DNA of 64,000 nt from Streptomyces camelliae (GTDB taxonomy: Bacteria; Actinomycetota; Actinomycetes; Streptomycetales; Streptomycetaceae). The stretch is from assembly GCF_027625935.1 (NCBI RefSeq), contig NZ_CP115300.1:5890001-5954000 (forward strand), given 5' to 3'. Below, in pieces: positions 17,024-24,768 of the stretch; position 1 is the first letter of the stretch; the number at the start of each line of letters is the position of its first letter. Below the pieces are notes generated by a model, which made no database searches, had not been told where the DNA came from, and was given only the letters and a program-made list of their open reading frames with translations. Made by a program: the position numbers and the translations under genes.

Positions 17024-18171
17024 CCATCCAACTCCCGTCGGCGGACGGCACGTTGCGGACGTACGAGCCGCGCACCGAACCCCTCCTGTTCTCGGCAGGC
17101 ACCCCCTTCAGCTCCCGTACGGTCTTCTCGGCGGCCCACGTCGTCGCGGACCCTTACGCGGACACGACCCCCGACTCGCCCGCGGCCGTCGACTGGGACG
17201 CCACCCTCGCCTTCCGCCGCCACCTGTGGTCCCACGGGCTCGGTGTCGCCGAGGCGATGGACACCGCCCAGCGCGGCATGGGCCTGGACTGGGCGGGCGC
17301 GGCCGAGCTGATCCGCCGCAGCTCGGCGGAGGCGCGTTCGGTCGGCGGTCGCATCGCCTGCGGGGTCGGCACCGACCAGATCACCGGCGGCACACTCGCC
17401 GACATCCGCGCGGCCTACGAGGAACAGCTGGCCGTGGTGGAGGAGTCCGGCGCCCAGGCGATCCTGATGGCGTCGCGCGCCCTGGCCGCCGTGGCCGCGG
17501 GCCCCGAGGACTACCTGGAGATCTACGGCCACCTGCTGCGCCAGTCCGCCGAGCCGGTGATCCTGCACTGGCTGGGCCCGATGTTCGACCCGGCGCTGGA
17601 GGGCTACTGGGGCTCGGCCGACCTCGACGCGGCGACGGAGGTGTTCCTGGAGGTCATCGCCGCCCACCCGGACAAGGTGGACGGCATCAAGGTGTCGCTC
17701 CTGGACGCCCAGCGCGAGATCGACCTGCGCCGCCGCCTCCCGCAGGGCGTCCGCTGCTACACCGGCGACGACTTCAACTACCCCGAGCTGATCGCGGGCG
17801 ACGACCAGGGCTTCAGCCACGCCCTGCTGGGCATCTTCGACCCGCTGGGCCCGCTGGCGGCGCAGGCGGTACGGGTCCTGGACACGGGCGACGTGACGGG
17901 CTTCCGAGCCCTGCTGGACCCGACGGTCGACCTCTCCCGCCATCTCTTCCAGACCCCGACCCGCTTCTACAAGACGGGCGTGGTCTTCCTGGCCTGGCTC
18001 GCGGGCCACCAGTCGCACTTCACGATGGTCGGCGGCCTCCAGTCGGCCCGCTCCCTGCCGCACCTGGCCCGCGCCTACGAACTCGCCGACGGCCTGGGCC
18101 TGTTCCCGGACCCGAAGCTGGCGGAGGAGCGGATGAAGAACCTGCTGTCGCTGTACGGGGTGGACCGATGA
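17020..18171 (+). CDS. DUF993 family protein (DHDPS/aldolase-like barrel)
   Basis: A 383-residue protein of the DUF993 family, which resembles dihydrodipicolinate synthase/class I aldolases. Visible segments include GGRIACGVGTDQITGG, AILMASRALAAVAAGPEDYLEIYGHLL, a VDGIKVSLLD strand that offers a Schiff-base-type lysine, and TRFYKTGVVFLAWLAGHQSHF. The start GTG overlaps the previous stop (GTGA), so translation is coupled. The family has no activity I can name with certainty; context suggests cleavage of a keto-sugar or keto-acid made by the dehydrogenase. Confidence 0.8.
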   Translation: MTIQLPSADGTLRTYEPRTEPLLFSAGTPFSSRTVFSAAHVVADPYADTTPDSPAAVDWDATLAFRRHLWSHGLGVAEAMDTAQRGMGLDWAGAAELIRRSSAEARSVGGRIACGVGTDQITGGTLADIRAAYEEQLAVVEESGAQAILMASRALAAVAAGPEDYLEIYGHLLRQSAEPVILHWLGPMFDPALEGYWGSADLDAATEVFLEVIAAHPDKVDGIKVSLLDAQREIDLRRRLPQGVRCYTGDDFNYPELIAGDDQGFSHALLGIFDPLGPLAAQAVRVLDTGDVTGFRALLDPTVDLSRHLFQTPTRFYKTGVVFLAWLAGHQSHFTMVGGLQSARSLPHLARAYELADGLGLFPDPKLAEERMKNLLSLYGVDR

Positions 18172-19001
18172 CCGATCTCTCGCGGTTCAGCATCAACCAG
18201 ATGACGGTGAAGCAGCTGTCCCTGCCGGAACTGGCCGATGTCTGCGGCCAGTTGGGCGTGAGCCAGGTGGGCCTGTGGCGCGAACCGGTCCAGGCGTACG
18301 GCGTGGAGGCGACGGCCAAACTCATCCGTGAGGCAGGCCTGACGGTGACGACCCTGTGCCGGGGCGGCTTCTTCACGGCGATCGACCCGGAGGCCCGCGC
18401 GGCGGCGCTGGCCGACAACCGGCGCGCCATCGAGGAGGCGGCGACCCTCGGCACCGACACCCTGGTCCTGGTCTCCGGCGGCCTCCCCGCCGGCAGCAAG
18501 GACCTGCGGGCGGCCCGCGAACGCATCGCCGACGCCCTGGCCGAACTCGGGCCGTACGCCGAGCAGCACGGCGTCCGCCTGGCCATCGAGCCCCTGCACC
18601 CCATGTACGCCTCGGACCGCTGCGTGGTCTCCACCCTGGCCCAGGCCCTGGACATCGCCGAGCGCTTCCCGGCGCACCAGGTCGGGGTGGCGGTGGACAC
18701 GTACCACATCTGGTGGGACGACCAGGCCCCGGCCCAGATCGCACGGGCGGGCGCGAGCGGCCGCATCCACACCTTCCAGCTCGCCGACTGGACCACCCCG
18801 TTGCCCGAGGGCGTCCTCAACGGCCGCGGCCAGATCGGCGACGGCGCGATCGACATGCGGGAGTGGAAGGGGTACGTGGAGGCAGCCGGCTACACGGGCC
18901 CGATCGAGGTCGAACTCTTCAACGACGAGCTGTGGGCGCGGGACGGGCGGGAGGTGCTGGCGGAGACGGCGGAGCGGTTCGTGGAGCACATGGCGGACTG
19001 A
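18168..19001 (+). CDS. Sugar phosphate isomerase/epimerase
   Basis: A 277-residue xylose-isomerase-like TIM barrel and third gene of the module. It starts inside the stop of the DUF993 gene (ATGA overlap). Strand and ligand motifs include LCRGGFFTAID, LVLVSGGLPAGSKD, LAIEPLHPMYASDRC (metal-ligand Glu), GVAVDTYHIWWDD (Asp/His ligands), FQLADW and PIEVELFND (terminal Glu). It probably isomerises or epimerises the keto-sugar intermediate with a divalent metal. Confidence 0.8.
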   Translation: MTDLSRFSINQMTVKQLSLPELADVCGQLGVSQVGLWREPVQAYGVEATAKLIREAGLTVTTLCRGGFFTAIDPEARAAALADNRRAIEEAATLGTDTLVLVSGGLPAGSKDLRAARERIADALAELGPYAEQHGVRLAIEPLHPMYASDRCVVSTLAQALDIAERFPAHQVGVAVDTYHIWWDDQAPAQIARAGASGRIHTFQLADWTTPLPEGVLNGRGQIGDGAIDMREWKGYVEAAGYTGPIEVELFNDELWARDGREVLAETAERFVEHMAD

Positions 19002-19092
19002 AGGATCCGCGGCCTGCCCGCTTCCCGCGCTGACGGGCAGGCCACGGCCCTAAGATCGGCTGCGACACCCGAATGAACGGACGCCGACGCCC

Positions 19093-20505
19093 ATGTACGT
19101 CAGCCGGATCATCGTGAAGGACATCAAGTCCTTTTACGGCCCCCGCGCAGTTGACCTCACCCTGACCCGCCCCGACGGCAGTCACGCCGGGTGGACGGTG
19201 CTCGCCGGGCGCAACGGCTCGGGCAAGACGACGCTGCTGCGGGCCATGGCGCTGGCGCTCAGTGGGCCGGGGGTGGCCCGCAGCCTGGTGCCGGTGTTCG
19301 AGAACTGGGTGACCGAACAGAGCACGGCGGGTGAGGTCGAGGTCGAGATCAGCCGGGACGCGCAGCACGACCGGTTCTCGCAGGGCCGCCCGCCCGCCGG
19401 TGCCTTCTGGGCCGGGCTTCGCTGGAAGACGCCCCGCGACGGCTCGGCAGGCAGGGTTCCGATCCGCCGGGGCGTCCTGTCCGGGCTCGACGAGATCAAG
19501 TACACCAAGGCGCAGACGAGCATCGCCCGCCGTGGTCCGTGGGCGGACAATCCCGCCGGCTGGTTCTCCGCAGCCTACGGGCCGTTCCGGCGGATGGCCG
19601 GTGGCTCGGGCGAGGTGCAACGGCTGATGCTGGCGTCAGGGCCTGTGGCCAGGCACACGAGCCTCTTCCACGAGGACGCCTCACTCGCCGAGGGGGTTAC
19701 CTGGCTGATCGAGCAGCATCTGCGTGCGCTGGAAGGCAGAGGGGGCGCCCGGGGACTGAAGACGTTCGCACTGGCGCTGCTCGGAGACGGACTGCTGCCG
19801 GACGGGCACCGGATCGACGACGTCGACTCCGAGGGTTTGTGGGTCGAGCGGCACGACAGCCGCTTCCCACTGCGGGAGATGAGCGACGGGTTCCGTACGG
19901 TGGCGGCGCTTGTCGTCGACATCCTCAAGCAGCTGCACGACGTGTTCGGCGACGACCTGTGGGAGTCCGGTCCCTGGGAGGCCAGAGGCAAGTCGATCGC
20001 GCTGATGACGCCCGGGGTCGTCATCATCGACGAGATCGACGCCCATCTGCACGTCTCCTGGCAGCGCCGGATCGGCCCCTGGCTGACCGCCCACTTCCCC
20101 CGCATCCAGTTCATCGTCACCACCCACAGCCCCTACATCTGCCAGGCCGCGGATCCAGGCGGCCTGATCCGGCTGCCGGGCGTGGACGAGGCGCGCCCGC
20201 CCGAGGTCATCGACCAGGATCTGTACGACCGAGTGGTGTACGGCAGCGGCGACGACGCGGTTCTCTCCGACCTCTTCGGTCTCGACACGCCCTACTCCGA
20301 GCGGGCCGAGCAGGTGAGGGCCGAGTTCGTGCAGTTGGAGGCGGAGATCTACGACGGGGCCTCGTCACGGGAGTCGCTCGCCCGCTACCGGGAACTCAAG
20401 GACCGGCTTGCCAGCTCGCCGTCGGCCCGTGTGGACGAGGTGAGCGCGCACCTCCGCCGGATCGGGGAGGAGATCACCGGGGGTCCGAAGGACGAAGAGG
20501 AGTGA
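19093..20505 (+). CDS. AAA/ABC-type ATPase, PtuA-like (Septu candidate)
   Basis: A 470-residue ATPase of the RecF/SMC-related AAA class: Walker A G39-RNGSGKT-46, an arginine-rich middle region with a DGFRTVAAL segment in the signature position, Walker B VVIIDEIDAHLH (about 310-320) followed by SWQ, and the switch TTHSPYICQAAD (about 340-350). It lacks the long coiled-coil arms of SMC proteins. It ends in an acidic tail whose stop overlaps the start of an HNH gene (GTGA). ATPase plus HNH in this order is the architecture of Septu defence (PtuA-PtuB), also found as retron-associated effectors. PtuA is thought to hold PtuB and respond to nucleotide depletion. The defence role here is inferred. 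Confidence 0.75.
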   Translation: MYVSRIIVKDIKSFYGPRAVDLTLTRPDGSHAGWTVLAGRNGSGKTTLLRAMALALSGPGVARSLVPVFENWVTEQSTAGEVEVEISRDAQHDRFSQGRPPAGAFWAGLRWKTPRDGSAGRVPIRRGVLSGLDEIKYTKAQTSIARRGPWADNPAGWFSAAYGPFRRMAGGSGEVQRLMLASGPVARHTSLFHEDASLAEGVTWLIEQHLRALEGRGGARGLKTFALALLGDGLLPDGHRIDDVDSEGLWVERHDSRFPLREMSDGFRTVAALVVDILKQLHDVFGDDLWESGPWEARGKSIALMTPGVVIIDEIDAHLHVSWQRRIGPWLTAHFPRIQFIVTTHSPYICQAADPGGLIRLPGVDEARPPEVIDQDLYDRVVYGSGDDAVLSDLFGLDTPYSERAEQVRAEFVQLEAEIYDGASSRESLARYRELKDRLASSPSARVDEVSAHLRRIGEEITGGPKDEEE

Positions 20506-21263
20506 TCCGGCTTCGGCGTGCGGTTCTGTCTGCGGTCACGACGGAGCTGCTGAGGGGCTACACCGACGACATCCGGCAGCAGGCCACGGAGAAGCAGCGC
20601 AAGGACAGGGCGAAGCAACTCTGGGCGAATAGACGAAAGGTCCGCCCCGCACTCTTCGCGGGGCTTGCGGAGATGGCGCCCGGCCACGAACGCTGCATGT
20701 ACTGCGGTGACGGACAAGGCACGGACATCGACCACTTCGAGCCGAAGAGCCTCGCTCCGCTGCGTACCTTCGACTGGCTCAACCATCTGCTGGCCTGCTC
20801 GTTCTGCAACAGCAACCAGAAACGGAACCTCTTCCCCACCGCGGCCGACGGCAGCCCGCTGCTCGTCGACCCGACGGCCGAGGACCCGTTGGACCACCTA
20901 CGGCTGGTGCTCCCGCTCGGAACGTACCAGGGTCTGACCGACCGGGGGCGGGCCTGTATCGACGTGTTCGGCCTCAACAAAAGAGCGGTCCTGGTCAAGG
21001 GACGCACGGACGCCTATGCGACGGCCAGGCACTCAATCGAGCTGTGGCGCATGGCCATGGACAAGGGGCAACGTGACAAGGCGACGGAGATCGTCCGTGT
21101 CTCCTGGAACCGCCCCCTGGTCGATGTCCTGGTCGCCATGTTCCACCAGTCCGGCCATCCGGCGGCCGATGTCCTGTTCGCGGGGGAGGAGGAGGTCCTC
21201 GACCTCCTCCACGATGCCGAACTGCGGTCCGCGTTTCTGCACTTCCGGGGTGTCAGCTACTGA
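20502..21263 (+). CDS. HNH endonuclease, PtuB-like (Septu candidate)
   Basis: A 253-residue protein with the zinc-bound HNH/treble-clef core of the retron/Septu HNH family: C65-x2-C68, D75-I-D77-H78-F-x-P-K-S, W92-L-N94, and C99-x2-C102-N103 followed by NQKRNLFP. A basic helical N-terminus (KQRKDRAKQLW) precedes it and a helical C-terminal part follows the nuclease. The GTG start lies within the stop of the ATPase, so the two are made together. It would cut DNA when released by the ATPase on phage attack. Other HNH roles, such as homing, are less likely given the coupled ATPase. The 3' end overlaps an antisense DUF397-like remnant. Confidence 0.75.
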   Translation: MIRLRRAVLSAVTTELLRGYTDDIRQQATEKQRKDRAKQLWANRRKVRPALFAGLAEMAPGHERCMYCGDGQGTDIDHFEPKSLAPLRTFDWLNHLLACSFCNSNQKRNLFPTAADGSPLLVDPTAEDPLDHLRLVLPLGTYQGLTDRGRACIDVFGLNKRAVLVKGRTDAYATARHSIELWRMAMDKGQRDKATEIVRVSWNRPLVDVLVAMFHQSGHPAADVLFAGEEEVLDLLHDAELRSAFLHFRGVSY

Positions 21264-21345
21264 GACGCCCGTCCCGCACGGCCCCGCCGAACGCGGCCCA
21301 GCCGTCGGTCGAGAAGATGAGGGCAGGACCGGTGGTGCAGCGTTC
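21253..21345 (-). pseudogene. DUF397-like 3' remnant
   Basis: The reverse strand encodes GPALIFSTDGWAAFGGAVRDG and ends at a TGA (complement of 21253-21255). This is the typical C-terminal half of a DUF397 protein (compare PALTFTPAEWAAFxxGVKDGEF). The conserved N-terminal WRKSSYSG part is missing, and upstream reading gives no DUF397 or HTH sequence. It overlaps the end of the HNH gene by 11 bp, which suggests that the defence pair was inserted into or beside an XRE-DUF397 locus. Confidence 0.55.
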
Positions 21346-21655
21346 AGATGACCGGCTGCTCGGGGCCGTCGAGGATTCGGCGGCGTTTTGTTCGGATGAC
21401 GACGAACTCGTCAAGTTCCTCGGCCGTGTAGTTCGGTCGGCTGGACCACGCGGCCGAACTCCTCGCCGAACAGCGGCTCACCGGTGAGGAACTGCGCTAT
21501 CTGGCCCGGCGGCTCAGCGAGTCCCTGGCGGATGTCAAGCGGATAGCGGAGAGCAGAGGCGCGCGCCTTGGCCGGGTGGACCACGATGCCGAGTTGCGGC
21601 GCGGATCAGGTCCCCGCAGGCTGGATCTGGCGAGCGGCCTCGATGACGTGAAGAG
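21317..21655 (+). pseudogene. Gene debris between the HNH gene and the haloperoxidase-like gene
   Basis: Two overlapping forward frames look protein-like. One runs from ATG 21317 to TGA 21485-21487 (56 codons: RAGPVVQRSDDRLLG..., EDSAAFCSDDDELVKFLGRV). The other is open from a TAG near 21430 to a TGA just before 21660 and reads as an Ala/Arg/Glu helix (LDHAAELLAEQRLTGEELRY, then LARRLSESLADVKRIAESRG) but has no start codon at its beginning. One base change would join them into a single small helical protein, so this is probably a frameshifted remnant. I recognise no family. Confidence 0.35.
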
Positions 21656-22924
21656 GTGATCGGGTTGCGGAAGACACTCGCCGTACTGACCGGAATCGCG
21701 CTGGCAGCCGGACTCACCAGTCCCGCATTCGGGACAGGCGCCGCCCCCTCGCCCACCGCGGCCACGGCGTCGGGGACGGCGGTCGTGGAATGGAACCGCG
21801 AGCTCATCACCATCCTCGGCGATCCGAAAGCGCAGCCCGCCACAATCCAGCCCACGCGCAGCTTCGCGCTCCTCCAGGCCGCCGAGTACGACGCGGTGGT
21901 GTCGATCAGCCGGGGCGGCCCCGCCTACCTGTTCTCGGTGTCGGCGCCGCGAGGCGCTCGTGCGGATGCCGCGGCGGACCAGGCGGCCCACGATGTGCTG
22001 GTCGCCCTGTACCCGGGCAAGCGCGCGGGCGTGGACCAGCGGCTGAGCAGCCAGCTGTCCACGATTCCGGGCGGCCCGGACAAGCAGGCGGGCACGGCTG
22101 TGGGAGCCGAGGTCGCCCGCAGGCTGATCAGCCTGCGGTCCGACGACGGGTCCTCGGCGACACCGCCGCCGTTCCACCCCGGCGACAAGGCCGGTGACTA
22201 CCGGCCCACCCCTCCCGACCACCCGGCACCGGTGTTCACCGACTGGGGCTCGGTCAAGCCGTTCGTGCTGACCAGCGGACGCCAGTTCCGCCCGGCAGCA
22301 CCGCCGGCCGTGAGCAGCGGCGCGTACGCCACCGCCTTGAACGAGGTCAAGGGCCTGGGCAGCAAGACCAGTACCACGCGCACCGCCGATCAGACCGCGG
22401 CCGCGAAGTTCTGGTCGGCGGCGCCCGTCTGGAACGTCTGGAACCAGATCGCGCAGAACCTGGTCACCTCCCAGAACACGAGCCTGGAGCAGGCGGTGAA
22501 GGTCTTCGCCCGGCTCGACCTCTCCCTCGCCGACACCACCATCGCGACGTACGACGCCAAGTACACCTACCGCGTGTGGCGGCCCGTGACCGCCATCCGG
22601 CTCGGCGGTACGCACTACAACCCGCGCATCGTCGGCGACCCCAACTGGACCCCCCTGCTGAAGACCGCCCCGGATCCGTCCTACCCCAGCGCTCACGCCG
22701 CCCTCAGCCAGGCGGCGGCAACGACGCTCGCCGGGTTCTACGGTGCGCGGCACCGGCTCACGGTGACGTCGAAGGGCATCACCCGCACCTTCGCCGGCTT
22801 CCAGGACGCCGCCACCGAAGCGTGGCTCAGCCGGATCTGGGCCGGCCAGCACACCTCTCTCGACAACCGCGCGGGACAGCAACTCGGCACGCAGGTGGCG
22901 GGCTTCGTGGCAGGCCGGCTCTGA
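21656..22924 (+). CDS. Exported vanadium-dependent haloperoxidase/PAP2-superfamily protein
   Basis: A 422-residue protein with a signal peptide (about 1-27, ending near PAFG). The C-terminal half carries the three-part active site shared by vanadium haloperoxidases and acid phosphatases: K302-YTYRVW-R309-P310, P344-S-A-H347, and S392-R393-IWAGQ-H399-TSL-D403. The long helical N-terminal half fits the vanadium-chloroperoxidase-like bacterial group rather than small PAP2 phosphatases. It may oxidise halide with H2O2 or hydrolyse phosphate. The start is uncertain: GTG at 21656, or TTG at 21665, which has the better spacing to AAGAGG at 21651-21656. It starts just after the debris region. Confidence 0.75.
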   Translation: MIGLRKTLAVLTGIALAAGLTSPAFGTGAAPSPTAATASGTAVVEWNRELITILGDPKAQPATIQPTRSFALLQAAEYDAVVSISRGGPAYLFSVSAPRGARADAAADQAAHDVLVALYPGKRAGVDQRLSSQLSTIPGGPDKQAGTAVGAEVARRLISLRSDDGSSATPPPFHPGDKAGDYRPTPPDHPAPVFTDWGSVKPFVLTSGRQFRPAAPPAVSSGAYATALNEVKGLGSKTSTTRTADQTAAAKFWSAAPVWNVWNQIAQNLVTSQNTSLEQAVKVFARLDLSLADTTIATYDAKYTYRVWRPVTAIRLGGTHYNPRIVGDPNWTPLLKTAPDPSYPSAHAALSQAAATTLAGFYGARHRLTVTSKGITRTFAGFQDAATEAWLSRIWAGQHTSLDNRAGQQLGTQVAGFVAGRL

Positions 22925-22955
22925 CCGTCGGCCCGGCGGTTGTTTAGCTACGGCC

Positions 22956-23873
22956 ATGGAACTGCGTCAACTTCGCTACTTCGTGGCCGTCGCCGAGGAG
23001 CTGCACTTCGGGCGGGCCGCCGAACGGCTGCTGATCGTGCAGTCGGCCGTCAGCCAGCAGGTGCGGCGGCTGGAACGGGAGCTCGGCACCGACCTGTTCG
23101 ACCGGTCACCGCGGCGGGTGCGGCTGACCGAGGCGGGGCAGCGGTTCCTGCCGGCGGCGCGCGAGGTGCTGGCGGCCGAGCAGCGGGCACGTGCGACGGT
23201 GGCCGACTACACCGCCGCCCGCGCCGACCGGTTGCGGGTGGGCACCAGCACCGGGATGGGGGACCGGCTGGATCAGGTGCTGGAGGTGCTCGCCGGGCAG
23301 GCTCCCGAGCTGCGGGTGGAGCTGGCCTCGGCCCCCACCGCCGTACGACTGGAGCAGGTGGCCCGTGGAGAGCTGGACGCCGCTTTCGTGCGCGGGGTGG
23401 AGGAGGGCCCCGACGGAGTCCGGCTCGTTCCGGTGTGGCAGGACCGGCTCCTGGTGGTCCTCGGCGCCCGGCACGTGCTGGCCCGGCAAGCCGAGCTGGA
23501 GCTGGCCGAGCTGGCCGCGCTGCCGCTGTATCTGACGGCACGGCGCAACAATCCGCCCCTGGTGGATCTCGTCGTGGGCGCGTGCCGTGACGCCGGCTTC
23601 GAGCCCGTACCCGGCCCGGCGCACAGCTCGCTGCAGGACACCCTCGCCGCCCTGGGAGCGGGCACTCCCGGCTGGAGCGTGGTGTACGCGTCCCACGCCG
23701 TCCAGCTGGCCACCGAGCGGGTCGCCTTTCTGCCGGTGCGGGAGGCCGGCGGGCACGGGACCCCCCTCGTCCTGCCGACCGCGCTCGCCGTGCGCCGCAC
23801 CTCACCCCCGGCCCGCCTCGGGTCTCTCCTGGACGCCTGCCGTGCGGTCGGCGCGAGCGATCACGAATCGTGA
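22956..23873 (+). CDS. LysR-family transcriptional regulator
   Basis: A 305-residue LysR-type regulator: N-terminal winged HTH (MELRQLRYFVAVAEELHFGR, then AAERLLIVQSAVSQQVRRLE), linker helix, and a co-inducer domain (LRVGTSTGMGDRLDQVLEVL, AALPLYLTARRNNPPLVDLV). It starts 31 bp after the haloperoxidase-like gene and precedes the tautomerase and SnoaL-like genes by 126 bp, all on the same strand. It may control these neighbours. Confidence 0.85.
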   Translation: MELRQLRYFVAVAEELHFGRAAERLLIVQSAVSQQVRRLERELGTDLFDRSPRRVRLTEAGQRFLPAAREVLAAEQRARATVADYTAARADRLRVGTSTGMGDRLDQVLEVLAGQAPELRVELASAPTAVRLEQVARGELDAAFVRGVEEGPDGVRLVPVWQDRLLVVLGARHVLARQAELELAELAALPLYLTARRNNPPLVDLVVGACRDAGFEPVPGPAHSSLQDTLAALGAGTPGWSVVYASHAVQLATERVAFLPVREAGGHGTPLVLPTALAVRRTSPPARLGSLLDACRAVGASDHES

Positions 23874-23937
23874 ACGCTGCGTGCGCGAGGTGGCCCTGGG
23901 TCGCGCGCCCCGGATCGAGTGAACTGGTGGTCGTACA

Positions 23938-23977
23938 AGGAACACGCAGGAACACCCAAGAACCCGCAGGAACACGC
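23938..23977 (+). repeat. Four 10-bp AGGAACACGC-type repeats upstream of the tautomerase gene
   Basis: Four contiguous 10-bp units read AGGAACACGC, AGGAACACCC, AAGAACCCGC, AGGAACACGC. The period equals about one helical turn, so each unit faces the same side of DNA. The array ends 22 bp before the tautomerase ATG. The core GAACACGC/GAACACCC recurs in the 16-bp repeats after the SnoaL-like gene (24658-24768). Confidence 0.7.
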
Positions 23978-23999
23978 TCATCGATCTCGGGAGATGAAC

Positions 24000-24182
24000 A
24001 TGCCCATCGTCACCGTCCAGCAGGGCCCGCGCAGCACCGAGCTCAAGCGCGAACTGATCGCCCGCATCACGGACGCCTTCGTGGACGCCTACAAGATCCC
24101 CGCCGACACCGTCCAGGTGTGGATCAACGAGGTCCCGGCCGACAGCTGGGGCGCCGCCGGCACCCTCACCGCAGACAAGTAG
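24000..24182 (+). CDS. 4-oxalocrotonate tautomerase family protein
   Basis: A 60-residue protein beginning MPIVTVQQGP, so Met removal exposes the catalytic N-terminal proline of the tautomerase superfamily. It continues with RSTELKRELIARITDAF and the VQVWINEVPADSWGAAG strand, matching the 62-residue 4-OT size. It probably assembles as a hexamer and interconverts enol and keto forms of a dicarbonyl. The ATG at 24000 is chosen because the proline must be residue 2; an upstream in-frame ATG at 23919 would bury it. GGGAG lies just before. It sits 33 bp upstream of the SnoaL-like gene. Confidence 0.85.
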   Translation: MPIVTVQQGPRSTELKRELIARITDAFVDAYKIPADTVQVWINEVPADSWGAAGTLTADK

Positions 24183-24215
24183 CCGGACGAGTAGCCGAGA
24201 GGAACCGACGCCGCC

Positions 24216-24662
24216 ATGACCACCGCCGAGCGCACCGAACGCCCCGATTCCGACGAGCCCAGGGACGTGGTGCTGCGCTACTTCGAGGCGCTCGCCGCCG
24301 GGGACCAGGAGACCATCTGGGACAGCTGGGCCGACGACGGCACCTGCTGGTACGGCGGTGACCTGCCCATCTCCGGCACCTGGCAGGGCCGGGACCAGGT
24401 CATCAACGGATTCCTGGCGACGGCCTTCGCCCACCTGGACCCCGACCGCGAGATCGGCCTGAAGGTCACCAACGTCTTCGGCGAGGGCGAGCAGGTGCTG
24501 GTCGAGTGGGACTCCTGGGCGACCGGCAGGACCGGCAGGCCCTACCACGAGCACAACATCGGCGTCTTCACCGTCCGCGCCGGAAAGATCGCCGGCATGC
24601 GCGAGTACGCCGACACCCAGCACTGGGAGCGCGCACTCGTCGCCCCGGACCCGGTCCGCTAG
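24216..24662 (+). CDS. SnoaL-like/NTF2-fold protein
   Basis: A 148-residue protein of the SnoaL/NTF2-like cone fold. It begins with the usual helix and Trp-containing segment (VVLRYFEALAAGDQETIWDS, WADDGTCWYGG), then ISGTWQGRDQVINGFL, and ends with YHEHNIGVFTVRAGKIAGMREYADTQ, a standard SnoaL-like motif. It could be an isomerase/cyclase, or a ligand-binding protein acting with the tautomerase. The stop TAG is inside the first copy of the 16-bp repeat array. Confidence 0.8.
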   Translation: MTTAERTERPDSDEPRDVVLRYFEALAAGDQETIWDSWADDGTCWYGGDLPISGTWQGRDQVINGFLATAFAHLDPDREIGLKVTNVFGEGEQVLVEWDSWATGRTGRPYHEHNIGVFTVRAGKIAGMREYADTQHWERALVAPDPVR

Positions 24663-24768
24663 AAGAACACGCCGCTAGAAGAACACGCCGCTAGAAGAAC
24701 ACGCCGCTAGAAGAACACGCCGCTAGAAGAACACGCCGCTAGAAGAACACCCGCTAGAAGAACACCCC
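24658..24768. repeat. Seven tandem 16-bp repeats between convergent genes
   Basis: The unit GCTAGAAGAACACGCC starts at 24658, 24674, 24690, 24706, 24722, 24738 (15 bp, ending ACCC) and 24753. The first copy holds the stop codon of the SnoaL-like gene; the last holds the stop codon of rbsD, reading on the reverse strand. Each copy also encodes the rbsD ending (VFF-stop) on the reverse strand, so the array looks like serial duplication of the convergent gene ends. Interior copies are identical, implying recent expansion. Confidence 0.9.

Noticed and set aside
24658..24768. Possible CRISPR array
   Set aside because: Units are contiguous 16-bp repeats with no spacers; no cas genes are present.
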